DNA of 64,000 nt from Bifidobacterium bombi DSM 19703. Lineage in GTDB: Bacteria; Actinomycetota; Actinomycetes; Actinomycetales; Bifidobacteriaceae. Below the pieces are notes generated by a model. It ran no database searches. It had not been told where the DNA came from and was given only the letters and a program-made list of their open reading frames with translations. A program made the translations under genes and the position numbers. Positions within the stretch are counted from its first letter, which is position 1. Each line of letters begins with the position of its first letter. The stretch covers positions 1,550,001 through 1,614,000 of the forward strand of contig NZ_ATLK01000001.1 in assembly GCF_000737845.1 (NCBI RefSeq), read 5' to 3'. Positions 1 to 11,362 of the stretch are shown piece after piece.

Positions 1-1563
1 TGGTCAGCCCGTATGGTGGCGCTTTTCCTGTGCATGTATGAGCTTATCCGTCTGATGACAGCTAGCCGCCGTTTGGCCGCTGCAGGAGCTACTCTTGTCA
101 CATATTCCCCCATCGTTCAATGGTGGTATGCCGTCAATTCGATCGTAGAACTCCTTATTGCAGCTTCATTGGCGATAGTGTTGTTCAATCATTACTGTCA
201 CGACCACAACTCGTGGCATAGACTCAGTTGCGCTGCAGTCATCTGTCAATGCGGAGGCATGTTCATCCTTGCCTTATACCCGGCTTTACAGGTGCCTTTG
301 GCTTATTTGATTATGATTTTGCTTGCCTGGTCCTTGGCGGAGAACTGGAAAAATATTCATATGACGCTACGGGATTGGCTGTGGGTGGTCGTATGCGTAG
401 CGGTGACAATTCTCCTGCTTGGAACCGTGCTCTATTATTCAAGGCCGACGATCGTGGCTGCACTCAACACTGTCTATCCAGGTCATCGCGTTTCTACGGG
501 TGACGACATGCCTTTCCTGAATCTTTTCAATGGATTTACATCGATGTTGTATTCGCTCAAAGATTATGTGGGTCCCGTCAATGCTTCTGAAACAGCGCAG
601 ATGGTTGATTTCTTCCCATTGGGTTTGCTGCTTGCCTTGTACCAGCTCTTCAAGCTGAAGAAAAAGGATGTACTCTCAATCCTGCTTTTCATTTACAGCT
701 GTGCCATGTGCCTGTTTATGACGGTTGGCGTCCCTGAATGGCTGGCTTCGGTCACTTTGTTCTCTCGTGTCACAGGATCACGCTGTTATCTGGGTTTTGC
801 CATAGCTAATGTGTTGCTGCTATGCAGGTGTCTTTCACGGCCAATTACCATTATGGAGAAGCGTTTCAGTCTTGCGATTGTGCTTATCTATGCTTTGCTC
901 ATTGTGGTCATAAGTCGTCGCTATAATCCAGCTTATGCAGGTAAATTGACCTTATCTATCGTGGCTGTACTGGTTGTTCTGATAGGTTTCGGTCTTTTAT
1001 TCATCATAAAGAAGTATGATACAGTCGTTTCAATATGTATTGCATCCCTCGCGATGTTCGCGGTTATCGTCTGTGGTGGGCTTGTCAATCCCACTAGGAT
1101 TGGTGCTGAACAGTTGGATAATCAGTCGCTAAGCAATCAGGCCAGGACAATCCAGAACAAGCATGCGGGTCTTTGGATCGTGGAGGGGCCTTCAAGAATA
1201 GGAGACAATATTCCCCAGCTGCTTGTCGCCAATGGAGTTCCCGCTTTCAATAGCATCCAAGTGACGCCGCATCTATCGGCCTGGCGTAAGATTGATCCAA
1301 CAGGCAAGTATGCCAATGTTTATAATCGATATGCGTATGTCGCAATTGAGATTTGTGAAAGGGAATCCGCGAAGCCTTTTAGACTTGTCACTCCGGATAG
1401 AATTCAAGTCTCATTGACTCCTGAACAATTGCACAAATTTGGCATTACATACGTGATGAGTCAATCCAACCTTACAGCGGTTCAGCACGGCCGCTTTGGC
1501 TTTGAACAGGTGGGCCTTAAAATTGACGGTTGGTATACATATCGGATTATGAACAATTCTTGA
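1..1563 (+). CDS. Polytopic membrane protein, 5' end cut by window edge
   Basis: The frame is open to the first base, so the N-terminus is probably outside the window; the first internal ATG is at 13. The visible 520 residues begin with about ten hydrophobic segments (residues ~1-360), followed by a soluble C-terminal part of about 150 residues, presumably outside the cell. The layout of many membrane helices plus an extracytoplasmic tail resembles GT-C-type glycosyltransferases and uncharacterised envelope-polysaccharide proteins of bifidobacteria, but I saw no diagnostic motif. The rhamnose and glycosyltransferase genes downstream suggest a role in surface polysaccharide assembly. One counted block has 47% GC, lower than most of the window. 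Function is inferred from context only. Confidence 0.7.
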   Translation, partial: WSARMVALFLCMYELIRLMTASRRLAAAGATLVTYSPIVQWWYAVNSIVELLIAASLAIVLFNHYCHDHNSWHRLSCAAVICQCGGMFILALYPALQVPLAYLIMILLAWSLAENWKNIHMTLRDWLWVVVCVAVTILLLGTVLYYSRPTIVAALNTVYPGHRVSTGDDMPFLNLFNGFTSMLYSLKDYVGPVNASETAQMVDFFPLGLLLALYQLFKLKKKDVLSILLFIYSCAMCLFMTVGVPEWLASVTLFSRVTGSRCYLGFAIANVLLLCRCLSRPITIMEKRFSLAIVLIYALLIVVISRRYNPAYAGKLTLSIVAVLVVLIGFGLLFIIKKYDTVVSICIASLAMFAVIVCGGLVNPTRIGAEQLDNQSLSNQARTIQNKHAGLWIVEGPSRIGDNIPQLLVANGVPAFNSIQVTPHLSAWRKIDPTGKYANVYNRYAYVAIEICERESAKPFRLVTPDRIQVSLTPEQLHKFGITYVMSQSNLTAVQHGRFGFEQVGLKIDGWYTYRIMNNS

Positions 1564-3539
<1,976 letters not shown>

Positions 3540-3591
3540 GCACCGAGCAATCATGCGCATACGCAGCGTCGAAGAGAGGTAAAGGAAAGAT

Positions 3592-5046
3592 ATGCCATTC
3601 GAATTCGAAAAGGAACTCAAGGTAACGAAGACCAAACATTCCCGGGCTTTTGGTCTTCGACCTGCCGGTGCATGGCGACAACCGCGGCTGGTTCAAGGAA
3701 AATTGGCAGCGCGCAAGATGACAGCCCTGGGCCTTCCGGATTTCGGACCGGTGCAGAACAACATCAGCTACAACGAGAAGAAAGGCGTGACACGCGGCAT
3801 CCACGCAGAACCTTGGGATAAATACATCTCCATCGCAGCCGGCGAAATCTTCGGCGCCTGGGTTGACTTAAGGTCGGGAGAAAGTTTCGGACAGGTCTTC
3901 ACCACCCGTCTCGACCCGTCACGCGCCATATTCGTGCCACGCGGGGTGGGCAACAGTTTCCAGGCGCTTCAGGACGGTACGGTCTATACCTACCTAGTGA
4001 ACGCGCACTGGTCGCTCGAGCAGAAGAAAACCTACACATTCGTCAATCTCGCCGACCCGGACCTGGGAATCGAATGGCCCATACCTCTGGAACAGAGCGA
4101 GCGCAGCGAGGCGGATTTGCACCACCCCATGCTCAAGGACGCCAAACCGATGGCCCCGCGTCGAACGCTGGTGACTGGTGCCAATGGCCAGCTTGGTCAG
4201 GCGATTGAGCAATATGTACGCAGGCATGGATTGCAAGGTTTCGAATTCACTGACCGAGACGAGTTCGACTTTTCAGATTCCAAGGCTTATGAAGCATACG
4301 ATTGGAGTTTGTACGGAACCATCATCAACGCCGGTGCTTATACGGCCGTTGATAAAGCTGAGACCGACGAAGGTCGTGTCGCGGCTTGGAAGGCAAACGC
4401 TCAAGGTCCAGCCCTACTGGCACGCGTCGCCACAGAGCACAATATAACGCTGGTTCATGTTTCAAGCGACTATGTTTTTGATGGAACGACTGAGGAGCAT
4501 ACGGAAACTGAGCCTTTTTCTCCTCTTGGCGTGTACGGTCAATCCAAGGCGGCAGGAGATATTGCGGTGTCGAATTCACCGCGTCACTACATCCTCCGCT
4601 CCAGCTGGGTGATAGGCCAGGGACACAACTTCGTCAATACGATGATGGAACTTTCAAATCGTGTAGCCGATCCAAACGATACTTTCAATGCAGTAACGGT
4701 AGTGAACGACCAATACGGTCGGCTTACCTTCACTGACGATATGGCTGAGGCCATCTTCCATCTGTTGAATTCTGGAGCTGCCTATGGTACCTATAACTTG
4801 ACTGGCTCAGGTGCTGTACGATCATGGGCCGAAATCGCAGCTGAAGTTTTTGATAAAACCAATGGTAACGGTGACAAAGTGAAGCCTGTGAGCACTGCCG
4901 ATTATTATGCCAGGTCCACCAGTTTGGTTTCGCCGCGCCCAAGGAACAGCGCTTTGAATCTCTCCAAAATAGAACATGCCGGATATCGTCCTGCTGATTG
5001 GGAACAAAGTTTACAGGATTATATGAATGAGAAGAGTGGACGTTAA
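3592..5046 (+). CDS. rmlCD: Fused dTDP-4-keto-rhamnose 3,5-epimerase / dTDP-4-keto-L-rhamnose reductase
   Basis: One 484-residue protein joins RmlC (residues 1 to ~185, cupin epimerase) to RmlD (from ~188, NADPH reductase), covering the last two steps of dTDP-L-rhamnose synthesis. The RmlC part has GIHAE with the likely catalytic His71; RmlD has TGANGQLGQ and Tyr315-x3-Lys319 (YGQSK). AAGGAAAG precedes the ATG. The fusion is familiar in bifidobacteria. Oddity: residues ~15-41 read as a basic, Arg/Pro-rich stretch, whereas the next frame over 3636-3715 encodes the conserved RmlC stretch ending DNRGWFKENWQR. One extra base near 3634-3636 and one missing near 3714 restore the frame. Epimerase activity may therefore be lost or altered if the sequence is correct. 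Confidence 0.92.
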   Translation: MPFEFEKELKVTKTKHSRAFGLRPAGAWRQPRLVQGKLAARKMTALGLPDFGPVQNNISYNEKKGVTRGIHAEPWDKYISIAAGEIFGAWVDLRSGESFGQVFTTRLDPSRAIFVPRGVGNSFQALQDGTVYTYLVNAHWSLEQKKTYTFVNLADPDLGIEWPIPLEQSERSEADLHHPMLKDAKPMAPRRTLVTGANGQLGQAIEQYVRRHGLQGFEFTDRDEFDFSDSKAYEAYDWSLYGTIINAGAYTAVDKAETDEGRVAAWKANAQGPALLARVATEHNITLVHVSSDYVFDGTTEEHTETEPFSPLGVYGQSKAAGDIAVSNSPRHYILRSSWVIGQGHNFVNTMMELSNRVADPNDTFNAVTVVNDQYGRLTFTDDMAEAIFHLLNSGAAYGTYNLTGSGAVRSWAEIAAEVFDKTNGNGDKVKPVSTADYYARSTSLVSPRPRNSALNLSKIEHAGYRPADWEQSLQDYMNEKSGR

Positions 5047-5087
5047 ATTCATATGTCCAAGTGTTCTTGTCCACATGGCCGTTTGGT

Positions 5088-5116
5088 TTGCGGTTATAAG
5101 GCGTGCATACTAGAAT
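5088..5116 (+). promoter_or_regulatory. Predicted promoter for rmlA
   Basis: TTGCGG at 5088-5093 and TAGAAT at 5111-5116 are separated by exactly 17 bases, a good vegetative sigma-factor pattern. It lies in the 111-base gap after rmlCD, so rmlA probably has its own promoter besides any read-through. The ribosome site (AAAGGAAGG) sits between it and the ATG at 5158. Confidence 0.6.
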
Positions 5117-5157
5117 ATGAACTCTTGCCAATAGGCTGAAAGGAAGGAAACGGCGGT

Positions 5158-6054
5158 ATGAAAGGCATTATTTTGGCTGGTGGGTCAGGCACGCGGCTAT
5201 ATCCGTTGACCACTGTAACGTCCAAACAACTATTGCCGGTGTATGACAAACCGATGATATACTATCCATTGAGTGTGCTGATGCTCGCCGGTATTCGTGA
5301 TATTCTCATTATCTCGACGCCGAAGGATCTACCTAACTTCGAAAAGCTTCTTGGTGACGGATCACAATATGGTGTGCGCCTTTCATATAAGATTCAACCC
5401 AGTCCGGATGGCTTGGCCCAAGCATTCATCCTTGGGGAGGAATTTATTGCTGGTGAACCTTGCGCGTTGGTTCTCGGAGACAATATCTTTTATGGCAATG
5501 GCCTTGGGCATATGCTTAAGGAGGCTGTGCACTATGCCCAACATGGCCAGGCGAGTGTATTCGGTTATTATGTCGATGACCCGGAGCGTTACGGCGTGGT
5601 CGAATTTGATAACGCCAATAAGGCCGTCAGCATTGAGGAGAAGCCGCAGCGTCCTGCCAGCAACTACGCCGTAACCGGTCTATACTTTTACGATGAGCGC
5701 GTGGTTGATTTCGCAAAGCAGATTGAACCTAGCGCTCGTGGAGAGTTGGAAATTACCGATTTGAACCGCATGTACCTTGCTGACGGTACGTTACGCGTGA
5801 GTACGCTTGGCCGTGGTTATGCTTGGCTTGATACAGGTACGATGGATAGCCTCTATGAAGCCGCGGAATACGTACGTACTGTGCAGAATGCACAAGGTCT
5901 TCCAATCGCTGTGTTGGAAGAGGCTGCGTATGAGAATGAATGGATCAGCAAGGAGCAATTGCTTGAGGCCGCGCACAAGTATGGGAAATCGCCTTACGGA
6001 CAGCATCTGAAAGACGTGGCCGACAACAAAATCATCATCAATAAAAAGAACTGA
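5158..6054 (+). CDS. rmlA: Glucose-1-phosphate thymidylyltransferase
   Basis: Catalyses the first, usually feedback-controlled step of the rhamnose pathway: glucose-1-phosphate plus dTTP to dTDP-glucose and pyrophosphate. The protein has 298 residues, close to the usual 290. It starts with the nucleotidyltransferase signature GGSGTRLYP (residues ~8-16), has the conserved EEKP motif in IEEKPQRP and the LGDNIFYG metal-binding segment. The start is set by an upstream GGAAGG. With rmlB and rmlCD it completes dTDP-L-rhamnose synthesis. The gene is less GC-rich than rmlB, the start of a composition shift that continues through the next four genes. The stop lies 18 bases before the next gene's ATG, so co-transcription with it is likely. 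Confidence 0.95.
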   Translation: MKGIILAGGSGTRLYPLTTVTSKQLLPVYDKPMIYYPLSVLMLAGIRDILIISTPKDLPNFEKLLGDGSQYGVRLSYKIQPSPDGLAQAFILGEEFIAGEPCALVLGDNIFYGNGLGHMLKEAVHYAQHGQASVFGYYVDDPERYGVVEFDNANKAVSIEEKPQRPASNYAVTGLYFYDERVVDFAKQIEPSARGELEITDLNRMYLADGTLRVSTLGRGYAWLDTGTMDSLYEAAEYVRTVQNAQGLPIAVLEEAAYENEWISKEQLLEAAHKYGKSPYGQHLKDVADNKIIINKKN

Positions 6055-6072
6055 TTGGCGGAGTTCGTTATT

Positions 6073-7185
6073 ATGATAAGTGCACCGAAAATATCCATCG
6101 TGGTTCCTGCTTATAATGTCGACCAGTTTCTGGCTCAATGTCTCGACAGCCTATTGCGGCAGACATATACGAACTTCGAAGTTATCATCGTCGATGATGC
6201 TAGTACGGATGATACTCCGAGAATCGCAGATGACTATTCCAGGCGGGACGCCAGAATTCGTGTATTACATAAACAGCATAATGAGGGTCTCCATCTTGCA
6301 CGTAGGTCTGGTGTTCAAATAGGTCGTGGGGAGTGGATTCTTTTCATTGACGGGGACGATGAATACGATTCTGATGCACTTACTCGAGTGATGCGTTACT
6401 GTGGAGAGAGTAATAATGCTGATTTTATAAGATTCGGGATTAGCGTCATTCCAGAAGATAGTGCTGAATCTAAAGAAGCCAGACGTTTAGAGAGTACTTA
6501 TAATTGTATGGAAGGATCACTTCTTGGCAGAGACAAGCTATTAAGTGTTTTTTCAGATGATGATCAACACCATGGTGTTTGGACAGTGGTAGCTACAGCA
6601 TTTTCTGCTTCCTTATGCAAAAGTGCGTTCGCGATAATGTCATCCAGAAGGTTGCAACGGATGGAGGATGCCTATGAATATTTCGTGCTTGCTGATCAGG
6701 CTAACATGATTTCACTACACACTAGTGAGCACATTTTGCGTTACCACTGGGGTCGTGGAATTACCGGCATGCAGCGTATAACATCGAGACAATTCGGTAA
6801 CGAGGCTCAGTCCATGAAAGACGTGGTCGATGCGGTCGGACACTATGTTCAGCTGTATCCTTCTGCAGCCGCGACTAGTGCATTTAGCTGGCTGAGTCAT
6901 GAAATTCCGAAGCATGTATCAACGACTTTGGCGTTGCGTGTGTCGCCCCAGAACCAAGAAAGAGCCATGTTGGAATTCGCTCACATTTGGGACATTGATA
7001 CAGCGCTATCCCAGGTATATCGTTTAATTTCTGACCGTGCCAAGGATTTAACCAAAGCAAATGCAATGCCGAGTATCAAGGATGAACTGTTCCGTTATAA
7101 ATCCATTGCTCGTACCTTGGAACTGCTGTGTACTTATGATAACAGCAAAAAAACAGACAATAGGGGGGGACGTTGCAGCGGTTGA
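6073..7185 (+). CDS. Family 2 glycosyltransferase
   Basis: A GT-A fold glycosyltransferase likely to add a sugar from a nucleotide donor to a surface polysaccharide. The N-terminus has ISIVVPAYNVDQFL, then VDDAS and the metal/donor motif FIDGDDEY. The start is taken as ATG 6073, because GGCGGAG at 6057-6063 is well placed; a TTG at 6055 also lies in frame. The last residues after ~363 (RGGRCSG) look unlike a family C-terminus: the frame ends shortly after a G7 tract at 7163-7169, inside the start of the RgpF gene. If one base were removed from the A7 (7147-7153) or G7 tract, the two frames would join into one protein of about 1,040 residues. A block at 6481-6540 is 38% GC. Donor and acceptor cannot be told. 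Confidence 0.85.
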   Translation: MISAPKISIVVPAYNVDQFLAQCLDSLLRQTYTNFEVIIVDDASTDDTPRIADDYSRRDARIRVLHKQHNEGLHLARRSGVQIGRGEWILFIDGDDEYDSDALTRVMRYCGESNNADFIRFGISVIPEDSAESKEARRLESTYNCMEGSLLGRDKLLSVFSDDDQHHGVWTVVATAFSASLCKSAFAIMSSRRLQRMEDAYEYFVLADQANMISLHTSEHILRYHWGRGITGMQRITSRQFGNEAQSMKDVVDAVGHYVQLYPSAAATSAFSWLSHEIPKHVSTTLALRVSPQNQERAMLEFAHIWDIDTALSQVYRLISDRAKDLTKANAMPSIKDELFRYKSIARTLELLCTYDNSKKTDNRGGRCSG

Positions 7186-9190
7186 GGCCTCTCGTACACA
7201 AGCTTGTGTTGCACTCGCAGAACATCAAAAAGAGAGCAATATCAAGATTGTAAATGCCGGATCTAGTAAGCGACGATTAGCCATCTATTGTTTTTTCGAT
7301 CCAAATGGACATGCGACTACATATATTAAGCCATTCTTGGATGACCTCAGAAAAAGTGTGTCTGATATCGTCGTTGTTTCCAATGGAGCAGTAGATGAAC
7401 CGACAAAGGAATTGTTCGCTCACTATACAGACATGCTTATAGAACGAGAAAATAAGGGTCTCGATATAGCAGCGTATCGTGAAGCCATGCTCACTTTGGG
7501 TTGGAATCGGCTAAAGCAGTATGATGAGGTAATCTGCCTGAACGACACTATTATGGGTCCAGTCTATCCATTTGCAGAAATGTTCCATGAAATGGACAAG
7601 CGGGATGTCGACTTTTGGGGTATTACTGCCTATTCTGCAGAGAACATCAATCATGAAAGCATCCCTACGCATCTTCAAAGTTACTGGCATGCTTATCGTA
7701 AATCGCTCGTTTCCTCTCAGTCTTTCCAAGAATACTGGGAAAATCTACCTCAATGGACGGATTATGCTGAAGTGACTCGCCGGCATGAGATGCAATTCAC
7801 TCAACACTTTGAAAATCTCGGCTTTACATGGAGCTCGTATGTCGATTGGCATAAATATGCAGGTATTTCTTCATATCCGTTGCTCTATATGCCTGTGCAG
7901 CTCATCCGTGACGATCGGTGCCCTGTCTTCAAACGTCGTTCATTTTTCGTAGATTACTCTACATATTTCGATCAAACGGCAGGTCAGCCAGCTCTTGATT
8001 TATATGATTATTTGAATACAAATACAGTATATGATGTGAATCTTATTTGGGATGCTCTGCTACAGTCATATAATGTAGCAGATTTGCGCAAGGCAATGCA
8101 CTTGGACTATGTGCTTCCGTCACAAACGCTAAATCCAAGCAACGTCCCCAGGCCAAAATCAGCATTCATCTTCCACGTATATTTTATGGATATGCTTAAC
8201 GATACATGCCAATATTTAGCCAATGTTCCAGAAGAAACGGATCTTTATATTACTACAACCGAGGACAAGATTCCGCAAATCGCTACAGGGATAAAGAACT
8301 TCGGTATCCGTAAGAAACCAACGTTTATACCAGTGAAGAATCGTGGACGAGACGTTTCGGCGTTGTTAGTGGCAGCCAGAGATGTAGTTCTTGGCGGCAA
8401 ATATGAGGTTGTTGGTTTCGCGCACGATAAAAAATCCAGCCAGAATCAAAAAAATGGACATCATGGGACAGAGACTCAGGGGTTTTCATACAAGCTCATG
8501 GAGAATACCCTTGGTAGTGAGCAATATGTCGAAAACATTCTGACACTTTTTGCGCAGAATCCACGTCTCGGTATGGTATCTCCCATGCCGCCTTATCATG
8601 CACTCTATTTTGCGCATACACTTCCATTGGATTGGGGGCCGAATTTTGACATCACCAAGGATTTGTTGGAGAACACGCTGGACTTGCACGTTCCACTCGA
8701 TCCAGCAAAGCCGACGATGTCAGCTATTGGATCATGCTACTGGTTCCGTTCGATCGCATTGAAAAAGCTTTTTGAAGCAAAATGGACATATGATGACTTT
8801 TTGTCAGAGGAACAGATGGGTGTTGATGGTACCATTTCACATGCTATTGAGAGAGCTAATGGCTATGTAACACAAGCCGCAGGATATTATCCGGCGTGGG
8901 TTATGAGTGATCGTTATGCACGCATAGAAGTTGACTCTTTGCTGCACACTACGAATACACTTCTTGATGCTATGGGTTCATGCAGAGAGGGTGAGACGCT
9001 GCTTGCCAATGCGAACAGTCTGAGGTGTTCACTTAAGAAACAGCCTTTACTGGGGCGTAAGTTCAAACACGGTATTCACAGACTTTTTGCTTTTATTGCG
9101 CATGTAGTCACTGCGCCGATGGGTGAAAAAGCAAAAGCGAGGTTTTATAACTGGGGTTGGCGTATAGTCAGTAAAGTGCTCGGAAGATGA
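7136..9190 (+). CDS. Rhamnan synthesis F (RgpF) family protein
   Basis: About 684 residues if started at ATG 7136; another ATG at 7061 lies in frame, and neither has a clear ribosome site. The sequence from LAIYCFFDPNGHATTYI onward has the look of RgpF, the rhamnose-glucose polysaccharide family known from streptococci and often found as domains of large glycosyltransferases. Conserved-looking segments are ENKGLDIAAYREA, NDTIMGPVYPF and, in a second half, PVKNRGRDVSALL with AHDKKS, giving an internally repeated NRG(R/L)D pattern. The protein probably contributes to a rhamnose-containing wall or capsule polymer, in keeping with the rml genes. The lack of a good start, and the 50-base overlap with the previous gene over A7 and G7 runs, suggest it may be the C-terminal part of a GT2-RgpF fusion. 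A strong hairpin follows the stop. Confidence 0.8.
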   Translation: MITAKKQTIGGDVAAVEASRTQACVALAEHQKESNIKIVNAGSSKRRLAIYCFFDPNGHATTYIKPFLDDLRKSVSDIVVVSNGAVDEPTKELFAHYTDMLIERENKGLDIAAYREAMLTLGWNRLKQYDEVICLNDTIMGPVYPFAEMFHEMDKRDVDFWGITAYSAENINHESIPTHLQSYWHAYRKSLVSSQSFQEYWENLPQWTDYAEVTRRHEMQFTQHFENLGFTWSSYVDWHKYAGISSYPLLYMPVQLIRDDRCPVFKRRSFFVDYSTYFDQTAGQPALDLYDYLNTNTVYDVNLIWDALLQSYNVADLRKAMHLDYVLPSQTLNPSNVPRPKSAFIFHVYFMDMLNDTCQYLANVPEETDLYITTTEDKIPQIATGIKNFGIRKKPTFIPVKNRGRDVSALLVAARDVVLGGKYEVVGFAHDKKSSQNQKNGHHGTETQGFSYKLMENTLGSEQYVENILTLFAQNPRLGMVSPMPPYHALYFAHTLPLDWGPNFDITKDLLENTLDLHVPLDPAKPTMSAIGSCYWFRSIALKKLFEAKWTYDDFLSEEQMGVDGTISHAIERANGYVTQAAGYYPAWVMSDRYARIEVDSLLHTTNTLLDAMGSCREGETLLANANSLRCSLKKQPLLGRKFKHGIHRLFAFIAHVVTAPMGEKAKARFYNWGWRIVSKVLGR

Positions 9191-9203
9191 ACTTTCTGCA
9201 ACC

Positions 9204-9248
9204 TTAAGAGAGGCGCCATATATGCGTTGTGTGTGGCGCCTCTCTTAA
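9204..9248. terminator. Bidirectional transcription terminator
   Basis: A perfect 15-bp inverted repeat (TTAAGAGAGGCGCCA at 9204-9218, complement at 9234-9248) with a 15-nt loop, between the convergent rgpF and ABC ATPase genes. The outer bases give AAAA on one side and TTAA on the other, so it can work in both directions. Confidence 0.9.
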
Positions 9249-9269
9249 AATCCAATACGATATGTGTTC

Positions 9270-10514
9270 TTATTGTTGTGTAAGTTTTACTGCATCATAT
9301 TTTAACAATGCATAATCTGAACCGTGCGCATCTTCACTTATTGAGAATGAACAGACATTCTCCTCGTTAGTATAGCCGATTCGTATTGTTTCATTAGGAT
9401 TTTTCGGATCAGGCTTTCGAAGTGAAGCAGTGATTTGATATGTACCATTATTGAAGATATTGAGAGGTAAAGAAAAGTGGCGTTTATGTCTTCCGCTTCC
9501 ACCTCTACCCATGGGAATAGCACCTGTGTCATATGGAATGCCACCACGGGTCATATCCAACATGGAAAACGCTAAATCGAAATCTTCATTTTTCGTATAT
9601 TCATATTCAATATCAAATTCAAAGTTTTGCTGGCTGGATAGTACGACCTCTGATGTTGGAACGCACTTTAAATATGGAACCGTTTCGTTGAGTCCCAATG
9701 GATATTTGTCAGGGTTTTCATTTGTTTCATGCTTGTCTGTCTGCAAGCTTTTCAAGTTATCTTCCGTGTAAAGGTTGGCGGCGTCGTTCTTGTCTCCATT
9801 AACTACAATTCTCCCGTCGCGAATGAGAATTGCCTTATTGCAGTATTTTTTGACCGAATCCATCGAATGTGTGACGAGAATGACAGTCTTTGACGGATCT
9901 TTCTTGATTTCCGTGAAGAAGTTGTTGCACTTGGTCTGGAATGCCTCATCGCCAACGGCCAACACTTCATCAAGTACCAAAATGTCGCCCTTGGCTTTAA
10001 TGGCTAACGAAAATGCGAGACGTACTTGCATGCCGCTCGAATAGTTCTTGAGCTTCTGATCCATGAAGTCTTCGAGTTCGGCGAAACTTACGATGTCGTC
10101 GTACATCGCCTCAATTTCAGTCCTTGAGAAACCAAGCATAGCTCCATTAAGAAAGACATTCTCGCGACCAGTGAGTTCAGGATTAAAACCAACACCAAGT
10201 TCTATGAACGGCACTAGCTTGCCTTGGTAAGCAATGGAGCCAGAATCGGGAGTGTATATGCCTGAAATGAGCTTCAATAAAGTTGATTTGCCACTACCGT
10301 TGCGACCAACGATACCGAGGAAATCTCCCCGCTCCACCTCAAAGCTGATGTCTTTAAGTACGTTCTGTTCTCTATAACCCTTGATGCCTCGAGTCCAGTT
10401 GATTAGTGCTTGCTTTATACCACTGGCTTGCTCTGTGGGCAAACGAAAGGATTTAGAGACATTTTTTACGGAAAGGACGATGTCTTTGTTTTGAATTTCT
10501 GGATTATTGCTCAT
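9270..10514 (-). CDS. wzt: Polysaccharide ABC exporter, ATP-binding subunit (Wzt/TagH type)
   Basis: Cytoplasmic ATPase that powers export of an undecaprenyl-linked surface polymer. The N-terminal ~250 residues are an ABC domain with Walker A (GRNGSGKST), signature YSSGMQVRLA and Walker B ILVLDE followed by VLAVGDEAF, typical of the Wzt/TagH subfamily. The last ~150 residues form a beta-rich tail like Wzt C-terminal domains, which in some O-antigen systems bind the polymer end. ATG 10514 follows GAGGTG; a GTG at 10517 is an alternative. The start overlaps the permease stop in TGATG, so the two are translationally coupled. A block at 9601-9660 is 37% GC. In this context it probably exports the rhamnose-containing polymer built by the genes to the left. 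Confidence 0.92.
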   Translation of the reverse strand: MSNNPEIQNKDIVLSVKNVSKSFRLPTEQASGIKQALINWTRGIKGYREQNVLKDISFEVERGDFLGIVGRNGSGKSTLLKLISGIYTPDSGSIAYQGKLVPFIELGVGFNPELTGRENVFLNGAMLGFSRTEIEAMYDDIVSFAELEDFMDQKLKNYSSGMQVRLAFSLAIKAKGDILVLDEVLAVGDEAFQTKCNNFFTEIKKDPSKTVILVTHSMDSVKKYCNKAILIRDGRIVVNGDKNDAANLYTEDNLKSLQTDKHETNENPDKYPLGLNETVPYLKCVPTSEVVLSSQQNFEFDIEYEYTKNEDFDLAFSMLDMTRGGIPYDTGAIPMGRGGSGRHKRHFSLPLNIFNNGTYQITASLRKPDPKNPNETIRIGYTNEENVCSFSISEDAHGSDYALLKYDAVKLTQQ

Positions 10515-11362
10515 CACAACACCTCAGCGAATTTTGCACTGTTCTTACGGAAAACGTACACGCCAAATAGAAAAATGACAGCAGTAAGTATAACTGGGAT
10601 TATTTTAATATACCACGTGTGAATGCTTCCCCACACTGTAGGGACGTTTTCTGGTGACAACAGGTTGTGTCTGATATCCATAATGGCTTGCGCCGGTGGA
10701 CTAAGTAACATCAGTTTTTGCACGGTCATTCCGACTTTCGGATTACTGGGATTCATCTGTGTGACCATTGTTAGCGGGTAAATGATGGGTGTAGCGTAAA
10801 ATGCGACTTGCATAAAGACTTCCCACAAATGTTGTAAATCGCGGAACCACACGAATAGAGTCGCGAGAATGAGCGCCATGCCAAGAGCCATCAGATATAG
10901 CTCAGCAAAATTCAGCGGTAGAAAGATGATACGCCATGTGTAGTGTGCATGGCTGAAAAAGCCAAAGATGATGACTACCGCCATGTTTATGGCTAAGCTG
11001 ATAAGTGATCCAATTGTTGCTGCGACAACAGTGATGTACTTTGGGAAATTAATTTTCCTCAGCAAATCACCACGCGAAACAACTGACTGCATCCCCATCG
11101 TTGTTGCTTCATTGAAGAAGTTCCACAAACTTATGCCACAAAGTAAGACGATAGGCCACGTCGGACTTCCGTCACTGACGCGCAGGAATCGCACAAAGAC
11201 CACATACATGACGGCAAATAACATCAGCGGTTTAATCACCGACCAAGCCACACCAAGCCATGATCCTTCATAACGAAGCTTGAAATCGGTCTTTACTAAT
11301 TCCTTCAGCAGAATCCACGAGTATCGATATCGTGCTGATAACTTTTCCCATAACTGTTTCAT
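10514..11362 (-). CDS. wzm: Polysaccharide ABC exporter, permease (Wzm/TagG type)
   Basis: A 282-residue ABC-2 family permease with six hydrophobic segments, of the type that moves polyprenol-linked glycans across the membrane. The N-terminus (YSWILLKELVKTDFKLRYEG, then SWLGVAWSVIKP) is characteristic of the Wzm/TagG/RfbA group: an amphipathic start followed by the first helix. Length fits the family (~260-290). It is first in the wzm-wzt pair and shares TGATG with wzt. The gene has low GC like wzt, and the divergent GT2 gene 88 bases away returns to high GC, marking the right edge of the AT-rich block. Confidence 0.92.
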   Translation of the reverse strand: MKQLWEKLSARYRYSWILLKELVKTDFKLRYEGSWLGVAWSVIKPLMLFAVMYVVFVRFLRVSDGSPTWPIVLLCGISLWNFFNEATTMGMQSVVSRGDLLRKINFPKYITVVAATIGSLISLAINMAVVIIFGFFSHAHYTWRIIFLPLNFAELYLMALGMALILATLFVWFRDLQHLWEVFMQVAFYATPIIYPLTMVTQMNPSNPKVGMTVQKLMLLSPPAQAIMDIRHNLLSPENVPTVWGSIHTWYIKIIPVILTAVIFLFGVYVFRKNSAKFAEVL

